DNA from: Neobacillus bataviensis LMG 21833
GTDB lineage: Bacteria; Bacillota; Bacilli; Bacillales; Cytobacillaceae
Direction: 5' to 3'
Length of the DNA: 64,000 nt
Assembly: GCF_000307875.1 (NCBI RefSeq)
Contig: NZ_AJLS01000114.1
Coordinates: forward strand, 1 to 64,000
Position numbers and translations under genes: made by a program. Under the pieces are notes generated by a model. That model had not been told where the DNA came from. It ran no database searches and saw only the letters and a program-made list of their open reading frames with translations. Positions 8,028 through 16,542 of the stretch are shown here, piece after piece. The stretch's first letter is position 1; each line of letters opens with the position of its first letter.

Positions 8028-9032
8028 ATGGGTAAGGTAAATACAGTTCTTGGTCCAATTGCAACAGAAGATTTAGGGATTACAGCCATGCATGAGCATA
8101 TTGGGTTCGGTCTACCAGGGTGTGACTTAGACACGCAATGGTGGAAAAAACCTGAAGAAGCGTTTGACGTTACAATTCAAAAGTTACGTCGTTTCCGTGA
8201 ACACGGAGGTAAAACATTCGTTGACTGTACAGGAATCGGAAATGGACGTGATGTCGAATACTTTCAAGTGCTTTCACGTAGAACGGGTGTAAATATTGTT
8301 GCTGTAACAGGATTTGTAGCAGGAGACTCAGCGCTGCCATATTTCCGTAACCAATCAGTCGAGTATCTTACGGATTTATTCATCCATGAAATTATGGTTG
8401 GTATTGACGGTACGGGCGCAAAAGCAGGTGCGATCAAAGTAGGTGTAAGTCGCGGCGGTAAACTAAGCGAACTTGATAAACGTATTTATCGTGCAGCTGC
8501 CCGAGCAGCGTTAAAAACAGGTGCTCCTATTATTACTCATTTATGCGTTGATGCTGAAACGGCCATAGCCATCTTTGATGAAGAAGGCTTACCACTTGAT
8601 CGCGTGCTTATGGGTCATGCTGATGATGGCGGATATCTTGATGAAGAACGTGACAATTTGATTGCAAATCTAGGTGGATGGGTTGGTTTCGATACAATTG
8701 GCTATGACAGTGAGATGGAAGGTGCTCCATATTGGTCACGTCCTCGTCAAGATCGTGTTGAACATTTCCTTCGTTTCCTTGCTAAAGGTTATGTTGACCG
8801 TGCGCTTATTTCAGCAGATGCTAACTGCTGTGCTCTTGGCTGGCCAGGATTAAAAGGACATTCAGTAAATTACCTGTTTGAAGAATTCTTACCGGATCTT
8901 CGTAAAGCGGGTGTTGGTGAGGAAGTTTTTGAACAACTTTTAGTACACAATCCTGCGAAGATCTTAACTATGCAAGAACCTCGTTCATTCGAATCATTTG
9001 AAAAAACGGAAGCGTTACTAAAAAGGAATTAG
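8028..9032 (+). CDS. phosphotriesterase-family metal hydrolase (lactonase/esterase-like)
   Basis: The 334-residue TIM-barrel amidohydrolase keeps the complete binuclear site: H22-E-H24, Lys137 (to be carbamylated) in GAIKVGV, His171 in PIITHLC, His197 in LMGHADD and Asp264 in ISADAN. The family includes phosphotriesterases, lactonases and resiniferatoxin-binding-protein-like enzymes; the substrate here cannot be told from sequence. Its location in an aromatic/CoA catabolic operon favours a lactone or ester. AGGTGAGGAG precedes the ATG. Spacing to the degenerate paralogue is about 20 bp, so the two are surely cotranslated and may form a hetero-complex. Confidence 0.88.
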   Translation: MGKVNTVLGPIATEDLGITAMHEHIGFGLPGCDLDTQWWKKPEEAFDVTIQKLRRFREHGGKTFVDCTGIGNGRDVEYFQVLSRRTGVNIVAVTGFVAGDSALPYFRNQSVEYLTDLFIHEIMVGIDGTGAKAGAIKVGVSRGGKLSELDKRIYRAAARAALKTGAPIITHLCVDAETAIAIFDEEGLPLDRVLMGHADDGGYLDEERDNLIANLGGWVGFDTIGYDSEMEGAPYWSRPRQDRVEHFLRFLAKGYVDRALISADANCCALGWPGLKGHSVNYLFEEFLPDLRKAGVGEEVFEQLLVHNPAKILTMQEPRSFESFEKTEALLKRN

Positions 9033-9162
9033 AAGCGCCGTGTCGGTCGGCATCTGATTCCAGAAGCCAATCCTCTTTTAAAAGTAATAACTTAGTTCCG
9101 TGAATAGTGACATGATGTGATTTCAAAAATGGTTGAACAATATTTGCGAGGGGATTACGAAA

Positions 9163-10326
9163 ATGAGTATTAAAGGAATGGCTTATATTGCAGGGGCGTT
9201 CGAGCATCCATCACGTAAGGCCCCGGATAAATCGGTTGCAGCTATACATGCGGAATGTGCTAAAGGTGCATTGGCAGATGCCGGACTTACATTTAAAGAT
9301 GTAGATGGCTACTTCTGTGCTGGAGATGCTCCAGGCGGAGTCCTATCGATGGTCGATTATTTAGGGCTAAATGTACGACATGTAGATGGTACAGATACAG
9401 GTGGCTCTTCTTACATTGCTCACTTTTCACATGCCGCTCAGGCAATAGCGGCGGGGAAATGTAATGTGGCGCTAATCACAATGGGAGGCCGCCCACGCTC
9501 AGAAGGCAGAAGTGGTGTTAAACAAAAGGTAGTTGCTGCGAATGTTCCGGATACACCGTTTGAACTTCCTTTTGGGCCAACTGCTGTAAATGAATACGCG
9601 ATGGCTGCGATGCGCCATATGTATGAATTTGGCACTACGAGTGAACAGTTAGCATGGGTTAAAGTCGCGGCTTCACATCATGCACAATACAATCCAAACG
9701 CGATGCTGCGTGATGTAGTAACAGTAGAGGATGTGCTTTCATCTCCCATGATTGCGGATCCATTGCATCGATTAGATTGCTGTGTCGTAAGTGATGGCGG
9801 TGGTGCTTTAGTAGTGGTTAGTCCTGAAATTGCCCAGAGTCTAAAACGCCCACTTGTCCGAGTGATGGGAGCTGGGGAATCAGCTAAAGGATTAATGGGT
9901 GGTAAAGTCGATCTTACTTATAGTGGCGCAGTATGGTCAGGGGCAACAGCCTTCGAGGAAGCCGGTGTTACGCCTCAAGATATTAAGTATGCGTCAATTT
10001 ATGATAGCTTCACAATCACTGTGTTGATGCAGCTAGAGGATTTAGGTTTCTGTAAAAAGGGCGAAGGCGGTAAGTTTGTTGCAGATGGGAACCTGATTTC
10101 AGGTGTTGGGAAACTTCCAATCAATACTGATGGCGGCGGATTAAATAATAATCACCCAGCGAGTCGAGGAGGCATTATTAAAGTAATCGAGGCTGTACGC
10201 CAACTGCGTGGAGAGGCCCATCCAAAGGTGCAAGTAAACAATTGCGATCTTGCATTAGTTCATGGTACTGGCGGCGGGCTGGCAAGTCGTCATGGCAGTG
10301 CAACATTGATCTTGGAGAGGGTGTAA
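9163..10326 (+). CDS. thiolase-fold protein (SCP-x/lipid-transfer type) lacking the catalytic Cys
   Basis: The 387-residue protein has thiolase landmarks: LITMGGRPRSEG, the long loop with NEYAMAAMRHMYEFG, and C-terminal GGLNNNHPASRGG with its conserved His. The region that normally carries the nucleophilic Cys reads DTGGSSYIAHF (residues 78-88) with no cysteine, and the C-terminal CxG is replaced by HGTGGG. Cys-less members paired with a DUF35 protein, such as Ltp2-ChsH2, cleave beta-hydroxyacyl-CoA by retro-aldol chemistry; that is my preferred inference. The start at 9163 has GAGGGGA eight bases upstream, so the ATG at 9133 is rejected. The DUF35 partner starts 3 bp downstream. Confidence 0.87.
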   Translation: MSIKGMAYIAGAFEHPSRKAPDKSVAAIHAECAKGALADAGLTFKDVDGYFCAGDAPGGVLSMVDYLGLNVRHVDGTDTGGSSYIAHFSHAAQAIAAGKCNVALITMGGRPRSEGRSGVKQKVVAANVPDTPFELPFGPTAVNEYAMAAMRHMYEFGTTSEQLAWVKVAASHHAQYNPNAMLRDVVTVEDVLSSPMIADPLHRLDCCVVSDGGGALVVVSPEIAQSLKRPLVRVMGAGESAKGLMGGKVDLTYSGAVWSGATAFEEAGVTPQDIKYASIYDSFTITVLMQLEDLGFCKKGEGGKFVADGNLISGVGKLPINTDGGGLNNNHPASRGGIIKVIEAVRQLRGEAHPKVQVNNCDLALVHGTGGGLASRHGSATLILERV

Positions 10327-10329
10327 ATA

Positions 10330-10743
10330 ATGGGAACGATATATCAATCCAGAACAATGACCATTCCTGAAGTTCAGCCAGAACATAAGGAGTATTGGGA
10401 TGCCGCGGCAGAAGGAAAGCTACTTGTTAAACATTGTGATTCTTGCGGAGAATATCATTCTTATCCACGTGTGCTATGCCCGTTTTGTATGAGTGATAAG
10501 AATTCATGGATAGAAGCGATAGGCACTGGCAGTATTTACACATATAGTGTGATGCGGCGAGGTGTTCCATATGCTATCGCCTTCGTTACGCTTGATGAAG
10601 GTCCGAAAATGATGACTAATATCGTCGATTGCGATTTAGATACGGTGCACATCAATCAAAGAGTAAAAGTGGTATTCAAGCAAAGCGGCGATCAGGATAA
10701 TCCAGGGCCTTTTATACCTTGCTTTACACCTGTCGAAGCTTAA
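10330..10743 (+). CDS. Zn-ribbon/OB-fold (DUF35) acyl-CoA-associated protein
   Basis: The 137-residue protein has the DUF35 rubredoxin-like zinc ribbon CDSCGEYHSYPRVLCPFC at residues about 36-53. An OB-fold follows (GTGSIYTYSVMRRG, YAIAFVTLDEGPKMMTNIV). Such proteins bind thiolase-fold partners and position acyl-CoA. It is separated from the thiolase gene by only three bases, which supports a complex. After it, a 570-bp repeat array interrupts the gene cluster. Confidence 0.9.
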   Translation: MGTIYQSRTMTIPEVQPEHKEYWDAAAEGKLLVKHCDSCGEYHSYPRVLCPFCMSDKNSWIEAIGTGSIYTYSVMRRGVPYAIAFVTLDEGPKMMTNIVDCDLDTVHINQRVKVVFKQSGDQDNPGPFIPCFTPVEA

Positions 10744-10794
10744 ATGAACCTACGTTTATGTAAGCGGCACATTAAGAACACCAAACAATGAATA

Positions 10795-11195
10795 GGGATC
10801 GAAAATCTAGCAAACGGCCCTTAATAGGCGTTGTTGAGGACAAAATGGGGTTGAAAATCTAGCGGACTGTCCTTAATAGGCGCTGTTGAGGACAAAATGG
10901 AGTTAAAAATCTAGCGGACTGTCCTTAATAGGCGCTGTTGAGGACAAAATGGGGTTGAAAATCTAGCGGACTGTCCTTAATAGGCGCTGTTGAGGACAAA
11001 ACAGGGTCGAAAATCTAGCAAATTGTCCTTAATAGGCGCTGTTGAGGACAAAACGGAGTTGAAAATCTAGCGGACTGTCCTTAATAGGCGCTGTTGAGGA
11101 CAAAACGGGGTAGAAAATCTAGCGGACTGTCCTTAATAGGCGCTATTGAGGACAAAACAGGGTCGAAAATCTAGCAAACTGTCCTTAATAGCCTC
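10795..11195. repeat. tandem array, eight 52-bp hairpin units
   Basis: The landmark GAAAATCTAG recurs at 10801, 10853, 10905 (one change), 10957, 11009, 11061, 11113 and 11165, exactly 52 bp apart. Each unit has a 25-nt hairpin whose arms are GTCCTTAA and TTGAGGAC, then a spacer beginning AAAA. Small substitutions differ between copies. The 570-bp gap between the DUF35 and CocE genes holds nothing else except a short CCGATGG/CCGTCGG hairpin near 11245-11275. Confidence 0.9.
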
Positions 11196-11317
11196 TCTGT
11201 AGACAGAACTTAACGTTGATCTTCTTTTTATAGGGACATAGGCCGATGGAATGAATGATGAAAAATCCGTCGGATTCAAAACATACTTAGATGGACTGAG
11301 AAGAGGAGCGAATTGAA

Positions 11318-13015
11318 ATGATAATCAAAAAGAACGTAGGGATTCCCATGCGTGATGGAGTGCATATCGCTGCAGATATCTACCTTCCTGATGGAGTAGA
11401 CAAAGTGCCAGCGCTACTCGCCCTTAGTCCGTATGGGAAGGAACTGCAAGCACAAGCATTAACACTACCTCCACAGGCACGCCCAAGTCATCTGTGGAAC
11501 GGAGCGATTGAAGCAGGTGATATTCGTGAAGTAGTATCACGAGGTTATGCACATATAATCGCTGACGTTCGTGGTACAGGTGGTTCTGAAGGTGAAATGT
11601 GCGGTAACTACAATTCAGGTGGTCATGGCGACGGTAATGATATCTATGACATCGTTGAGTGGTTGGCAGAGCAAGATTGGTGCGATGGCAACATCGGGAT
11701 GATTGGCATTTCTTACTTTGCATCAGTACAAATTTTAGGTGCAGCGGAGCAGCCGCCACACTTAAAGGCAATTTTTGCGAACGGTGGTCACTTCGATCTT
11801 TATGAACTTTGTTATCACGGTGGGATTATGTGGTTAATGCCACGTGCTTCTCGTGAAGGACGCGGTGGTGATAGCGGTAACGCCTTCAATAACGTAGCAA
11901 GTAAGACCTCGAAAGTATTCACACCAGAACAGATTAAAGAAAAAACTCTAGAACGCTTAAACGATCCAGATATCGCACATTGGTCAGATTTTGTTCACCT
12001 TTTACATTATCAAGACCGTCACGAATTATGGATGGATTACTTATTAAATCCACTTGATGGCCCATTCTGGCAAGAAAAAAGCGCTATAGAAGTGGCCCAT
12101 AAGGTTACCATCCCAACATACTTCCAAGCAAAATGGGGCCGAGGTTGGAACGTTGAAGGCACAATTGAATGCTTCCATAAAGTATCAGGCATTAAAAAGC
12201 TGGATATCCAAGCGCTGCCACCAATGTTAGAGCGTCCATTCCATGAAAGTCATGATGAAATGTTCCGCTGGTATGATTACTGGTTAAAAGGAATCGATAA
12301 TGGCATTATGGATGAACCAACCGTGCAGTTTTCTGTAGAAGGTTCTTACAAATGGCGAAAAGAAGATCACTGGCCATTGCCATATGAAGTAAAGAAAGAG
12401 TTCTACTTGCGTCCTCGCCACAAAATGAGTGAGAAGAAAGAGCCGTTAACATCTGAATATGCACATCCAGATGGATTCTATCAAGCGCCATTAACCGTAA
12501 CGACCACATCAGAAAAGATTAAATGGACTAGTGATAAATTTCTAGAGCCTGTAGAGATGACAGGTACAGGAGCGTTATATATTCATGCAGAAATCGATAC
12601 CGATGATACAAACTTCATTGCTAAGCTTTATGATGTAGACCCAAGCGGCAAACGTACATTAATAACATCAGGTTATTTAAAAGCATCCCATCGTGAATTA
12701 AATGAAGAAAAATCAACATACGGTGAGCCATGGCACCCACACAACCGTGTGGTACCAGTAACACCTGGTGAAATTAACGAGTACGCCATTCGCTTATATC
12801 CATTCTCATTCTTAATTAAACCAGGAAACGCAATAGAATTAGAACTTGCATGTAACGAACCACTTGATGGAGAAGATGCAAAATTATTACCGCCAGATAG
12901 CTATCACTTACCAAGCGGACGTGCAACAACACACAAAATCTATCGTGATGCAAAACACCAATCCCGTTTAGTATTACCAGTCATTCCGAAAGAATTTGAC
13001 GTTACAAATAAATAA
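11318..13015 (+). CDS. CocE/NonD-family (peptidase S15-like) serine hydrolase
   Basis: This 565-residue alpha/beta hydrolase with a C-terminal jelly-roll resembles cocaine esterase and X-Pro dipeptidyl peptidases. The N-terminal IPMRDGVHIAADIYLP, the oxyanion region ADVRGTGGSEGE and the nucleophile elbow GISYFA (Ser132) are clear. A catalytic His is likely in RPFHESHDEMFRWYDYWLKG (His309 or His312). The usual acid motif GWYD reads GWNVE here, so the acid may be displaced or weak. AGAGGAG precedes the ATG. It probably hydrolyses an ester or amide of the operon substrate. Confidence 0.88.
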   Translation: MIIKKNVGIPMRDGVHIAADIYLPDGVDKVPALLALSPYGKELQAQALTLPPQARPSHLWNGAIEAGDIREVVSRGYAHIIADVRGTGGSEGEMCGNYNSGGHGDGNDIYDIVEWLAEQDWCDGNIGMIGISYFASVQILGAAEQPPHLKAIFANGGHFDLYELCYHGGIMWLMPRASREGRGGDSGNAFNNVASKTSKVFTPEQIKEKTLERLNDPDIAHWSDFVHLLHYQDRHELWMDYLLNPLDGPFWQEKSAIEVAHKVTIPTYFQAKWGRGWNVEGTIECFHKVSGIKKLDIQALPPMLERPFHESHDEMFRWYDYWLKGIDNGIMDEPTVQFSVEGSYKWRKEDHWPLPYEVKKEFYLRPRHKMSEKKEPLTSEYAHPDGFYQAPLTVTTTSEKIKWTSDKFLEPVEMTGTGALYIHAEIDTDDTNFIAKLYDVDPSGKRTLITSGYLKASHRELNEEKSTYGEPWHPHNRVVPVTPGEINEYAIRLYPFSFLIKPGNAIELELACNEPLDGEDAKLLPPDSYHLPSGRATTHKIYRDAKHQSRLVLPVIPKEFDVTNK

Positions 13016-13081
13016 CAAGGAAATGGCAGAATAAATTACACCCTGAATTGGCGGTATCTCCTGTTAAAAGGGCAGCCACAG

Positions 13082-13255
13082 CCGATAAGGCCGCTCCTAT
13101 TGGACAAAACGCGGGCCCAAACCGATGAAATTGTCCAATAGAATGCTCCTATCGGACAAAACGGGAGGCAAAACCGATGGAAATGTCCGATAGACCGCTC
13201 CTATTGGACAAAACACGGACCCCAAACCGGTGAAAATGTCCGATAGACCGCTCCT
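13082..13255. repeat. 52-bp hairpin repeat array, second sequence family
   Basis: GCTCCT recurs at 13093, 13145, 13197 and 13250, a period of 52 (last step 53). Each unit pairs TTGTCC(A/G)ATAG with CTAT(T/C)GGACAA as a 25-nt hairpin, then AAAAC and a variable spacer. Sequence is unlike the array at 10.8-11.2 kb but the design is the same. It fills the gap between the CocE and MBL genes. Confidence 0.85.
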
Positions 13256-13299
13256 CGCGAAAGCGTTGTGTTTAAAATTAGAGCAGAGGAATGAACAAG

Positions 13300-14250
13300 A
13301 TGATAAATTCAGTACGTGTTATACCAATTGAATGTAGATTTGGTCCCATTTCTGCATTTGCCTATTATGTAGATGCCCCAGAACCGGCAATCATTGATAC
13401 GGGTGTGAATATCTCAGCAAGGCAAGACATAGAGCCAACCTTAGTTGAACACGGTATCCGAATAGAAGATATTCGTTGGATTTTACTGACGCATGGTCAT
13501 GTCGATCATCTCGGTGGTGCTTTTGAAGTATGGGAAAAAACAGGTCGCCGTGCAAAAGTGGTCATTCCTAAAAAAGAAGCTCGACTATTGCGTGATCGCA
13601 ATGAACATATTGCTGATTATAAAGCATTACAAGGTAAATACATTACCGATCCAGCAATACAAGAAAAACATATTACCATGTTAACAACAGATATTGGGGG
13701 CAATATTGAACCGGACATGGAGGTGGTTGAAGGTGATTCTATCAATCTAGGAGGAGATATTACACTTAAAGTAATTGAAACTCCAGGCCATTCAATCGGT
13801 TCTGTTACATTTGTTTTGGAGGGATTAGACTTTGCATTTGCAGCGGATGCTGTTCAAATGTATGGTGGCGCAGGTGGCTTACCAACGATTGAAAACCCAG
13901 TATTATATCGTAAAAGTGTGCGACGTTTATTAGAAGAAGTTCGTCCTAAACGATTGTACTTAGGTCACCCATTCCGCAATAGCAATGGCGAGATGCAAAG
14001 TGCACAAATTGAAGGCGAGCAAGTAGCATCTGTGTTACAAGCAAGTCTTGAAAGGGATGCCAAATTACGTGATGTTGTGCAGCGCCATATAACAAATGAA
14101 CTTGCTGCCGAACAACATGAACTGTATGGACCATTTGGAAGGGTTGCTGAGGAAATTGGTTATACAGGCGATCCCCGCCATTTACCTTGTGCATTTTTTG
14201 TAACAATACATGGCTATAAAGAAGAATTGATCAAAACTCGCAATATATGA
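13300..14250 (+). CDS. metallo-beta-lactamase-fold hydrolase
   Basis: The 316-residue protein has the metal signature THGHVDHLGG (H65-x-H67-x-D69-H70), a later His in ETPGHSIGSV and GHPFRNSNGEM near the C-terminus. The extra C-terminal helical region resembles the glyoxalase-II/SdsA-like group. It likely hydrolyses a thioester or lactone of the pathway. AGAGGA abuts the ATG at 13291 but is nine bases from the ATG at 13300, so the latter is chosen. The CoA-transferase genes begin 17 bp downstream, which suggests one transcript. Confidence 0.87.
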   Translation: MINSVRVIPIECRFGPISAFAYYVDAPEPAIIDTGVNISARQDIEPTLVEHGIRIEDIRWILLTHGHVDHLGGAFEVWEKTGRRAKVVIPKKEARLLRDRNEHIADYKALQGKYITDPAIQEKHITMLTTDIGGNIEPDMEVVEGDSINLGGDITLKVIETPGHSIGSVTFVLEGLDFAFAADAVQMYGGAGGLPTIENPVLYRKSVRRLLEEVRPKRLYLGHPFRNSNGEMQSAQIEGEQVASVLQASLERDAKLRDVVQRHITNELAAEQHELYGPFGRVAEEIGYTGDPRHLPCAFFVTIHGYKEELIKTRNI

Positions 14251-14266
14251 AAGGAGGAGACTCTAC

Positions 14267-14962
14267 ATGATCCAAAAGAAGCTTGAAAGTGCTGCACAAG
14301 CCGTTGCTGACATGAAGGACGGGGCAACGTTACTTGTTGGCGGATTTGGGGGAAGCGGATTACCGTCACATCTCGTTGCGGCCCTTGTAGAACAAGGCGC
14401 GAAGGAACTAACGGTTGTATCGAACAATATTGGCGCCGTTAGTGATGGTGTAGCAGCTTTGATTAGTAACGACCAAGTAAAAAAAATCATCTGCTCTTTC
14501 CCAGTTGGTCCACACGAAAATGATTTAATTGAGCGGCTCCAAAAAGGTACGATTGAGCTAGAAATCTCTCCTCAAGGTACATTAGCGGAGCGTATACGTG
14601 CAGGCGGAGCGGGTGTTCCAGCTTTTTATACACCGACAGCTGTTGGCACGGAGCTTGGCGAAGGGAAAGAAACGCGAGAGTTCAATGGACGCGTTCACGT
14701 GTTAGAACAGGCTATTACAGGCGATTATGCATTTATTAAAGGACATCGGGCAGACCGTTGGGGGAATATTGTTTACCGCAAAACACAGCGTAACTTTAAC
14801 CCAGTAATGGCTACAGCGGCTACTGTGACGATTGCCGAAGTAAGTCAAATCGTAGAAGTCGGCGAGCTTGATCCAGAAAACATTGTCACTCCAAGCATTT
14901 ACGTACATCGTTTAGTCCTAGTAGAGCAGGGGCAAGAAGGGAAGGTGTTAGTAAATGAGTAA
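14267..14962 (+). CDS. CoA-transferase subunit A (3-oxoacid/acyl-CoA type)
   Basis: The 231-residue alpha subunit of a family I CoA-transferase has the CoA-binding glycine loop LLVGGFGGSGLPSHLV near residues 23-38 and the conserved segment SPQGTLAERIRAGGAGVPAFYTPTAVGT. It moves CoA between acids, for example from succinyl-CoA or acetyl-CoA to a pathway acid. AAAGGAGG precedes the ATG. Its end overlaps subunit B by eight bases, so translation is coupled. The acid substrate is not evident; acetoacetate, 3-oxoadipate and glutaconate are family alternatives. Confidence 0.92.
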   Translation: MIQKKLESAAQAVADMKDGATLLVGGFGGSGLPSHLVAALVEQGAKELTVVSNNIGAVSDGVAALISNDQVKKIICSFPVGPHENDLIERLQKGTIELEISPQGTLAERIRAGGAGVPAFYTPTAVGTELGEGKETREFNGRVHVLEQAITGDYAFIKGHRADRWGNIVYRKTQRNFNPVMATAATVTIAEVSQIVEVGELDPENIVTPSIYVHRLVLVEQGQEGKVLVNE

Positions 14963-15635
14963 AGATCAAGCGATTGGCTGGTCAAAACGTGAATTGGCAG
15001 CTCGTGTTGCGCACGATCTTAAAGATGGTTGGTTCGTCAACCTTGGTATTGGTTTACCAACACTTGTAGCGGATTACATTCCTGAAGGTAGAGAGATTAT
15101 TCTCCATAGCGAAAACGGTTTACTTGGACTAGGGCCAAAACCAGCACAGGGTGAAGAAGATCCGGATCTTGTGAATGCTGGAAAAGAACCTATTACAATC
15201 GAGCCAGGTGGTTGTTTCTTTTCACAAGCAGATTCATTTGCCATGATTCGTGGTGGCCATCTTGATGCAACTATTCTTGGGGCTTTCCAGGTTTCACAGT
15301 ATGGGGATCTTGCAAGCTGGAAACTCCCGAACTCACCTCTTGGACGTGTTGGCGGTGCGATGGACTTAACGGCTAGTAGCAAGCGTGTCTTCCTCTGCAT
15401 GCAGCATACGAGTAAGGGAACACCGAAAATCGTTGAGGAATGTTCGTACCCACTGACTGCGCCCCGCTGCGTAGATCGAATCTATACTGACCTCGCAGTG
15501 ATAGATGTGATAGATGCTGGCCTTGTCGTGCTAGAACTTGCACCTGGCGTTACGTTTGAATATCTGCAGGAACGTACTGCTGCTCCGCTTAAACAGGTAG
15601 ACAAGGAATCAGAGACAATCGGGGTACAACAATGA
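14955..15635 (+). CDS. CoA-transferase subunit B (3-oxoacid/acyl-CoA type)
   Basis: The 226-residue beta subunit carries the catalytic glutamate, Glu53, in HSENGLLGLGP, which forms the enzyme-CoA thioester. The following TIEPGGCFFSQADSFAMIRGGHLD and the MGGAMDL-like block, here RVGGAMDLTAS, are also typical. It joins subunit A as an A2B2-type enzyme. The GntR gene follows after only 23 bp, placing a regulator at the operon end. Confidence 0.93.
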   Translation: MSKDQAIGWSKRELAARVAHDLKDGWFVNLGIGLPTLVADYIPEGREIILHSENGLLGLGPKPAQGEEDPDLVNAGKEPITIEPGGCFFSQADSFAMIRGGHLDATILGAFQVSQYGDLASWKLPNSPLGRVGGAMDLTASSKRVFLCMQHTSKGTPKIVEECSYPLTAPRCVDRIYTDLAVIDVIDAGLVVLELAPGVTFEYLQERTAAPLKQVDKESETIGVQQ

Positions 15636-15658
15636 TGGGGTACACCTAAAGGCCAAAA

Positions 15659-16387
15659 ATTGATCGCAGCTCCTCAGTACCTCTTTATAAACAAATCAAG
15701 GCTATCTTGATTGAGGAGTTACAGACCGCTGATGGCGAGAATGGTCGACCCTTCAGCACGGAACAGGAGCTTGTCCAGCGCTTCCATGTGAGTCGGGCAC
15801 CTGTTCGCCAGGCTCTGAAGGAGCTTGCCGACGAGGGGTACGTTTATCGAGAGCGTGCGAAGGGTACCTTCCCCGTTCAGGAACTCCCTGTAAGGCCCCC
15901 AGGGTTAGAGTTAGGAGGACTAGTTGGCTTCCTTCGAGATCAAGGGTTAGATTGCACGTCGAAAATAGTAGACACAGACCGTGTGTTACCAACAGAGAAT
16001 CTTTGCGCAATTCTTGGTCTTAAGCCGGGTGATCATGTCTTAAAAATATCACGTTTAATTCTGCTTGCAGAGAAACCACTTGTATGGGCGCAGTCCTATC
16101 TATCCGTTTCGGAGGATTTCCAACCGAATAAACGGGAACTAGAGAGGGTCGACAGTGTCTTCCTTCTCCTTGGAAGCGAACAAGGCATTGTTATTTCTCG
16201 AGGCGATCACCAGATCTATGCGTCAGGTGCAAACCGTGAGGAGGCTGAGCTTTTAGGTATCAAAAACGGGGATCCTGTTCTTGTAATAGAGACGAAGTTA
16301 TACACGCGTAATAATCGCCTCATAGGCTGGAGAAGGGCTGTCCATAGAGCCGATGAGTATAAGTTCTCTTTCACGGCGAATCGTTGA
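15659..16387 (+). CDS. GntR/HutC-type regulator with apparent ATT start
   Basis: The protein has a GntR winged helix (FSTEQELVQRFHVSRAPVRQALKELADEGYVYRE) and a C-terminal UTRA effector domain, about 242 residues. The conserved first helix, VPLYKQIKAILIEEL, lies upstream of the first standard start (TTG 15707), so that start would truncate the fold. In frame, the only RBS-supported initiator is ATT at 15659, six bases after AAAGG; a stop lies just upstream and no ATG, GTG or TTG intervenes. It presumably senses a pathway intermediate. A sequencing error is the alternative. Confidence 0.8.
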   Translation: MDRSSSVPLYKQIKAILIEELQTADGENGRPFSTEQELVQRFHVSRAPVRQALKELADEGYVYRERAKGTFPVQELPVRPPGLELGGLVGFLRDQGLDCTSKIVDTDRVLPTENLCAILGLKPGDHVLKISRLILLAEKPLVWAQSYLSVSEDFQPNKRELERVDSVFLLLGSEQGIVISRGDHQIYASGANREEAELLGIKNGDPVLVIETKLYTRNNRLIGWRRAVHRADEYKFSFTANR

Positions 16388-16542
16388 GACTTGTCTTTGT
16401 TATTAAAATATGAAAGCGATTAAATCTACCTTTATTAACAATGCTGTTGAAGGGTTTCCTTAAATAATAGGAAAACTGTATATTCGGAAGCTTTTTTTAT
16501 CAGTAAATAAATAAAATTAATAGCTTAGGAGGGGAAATATTT

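Noticed and set aside
10795-11195. CRISPR array interpretation of the regular repeats
   Set aside because: The whole 52-bp unit is repeated, including the supposed spacers, and there are no cas genes.
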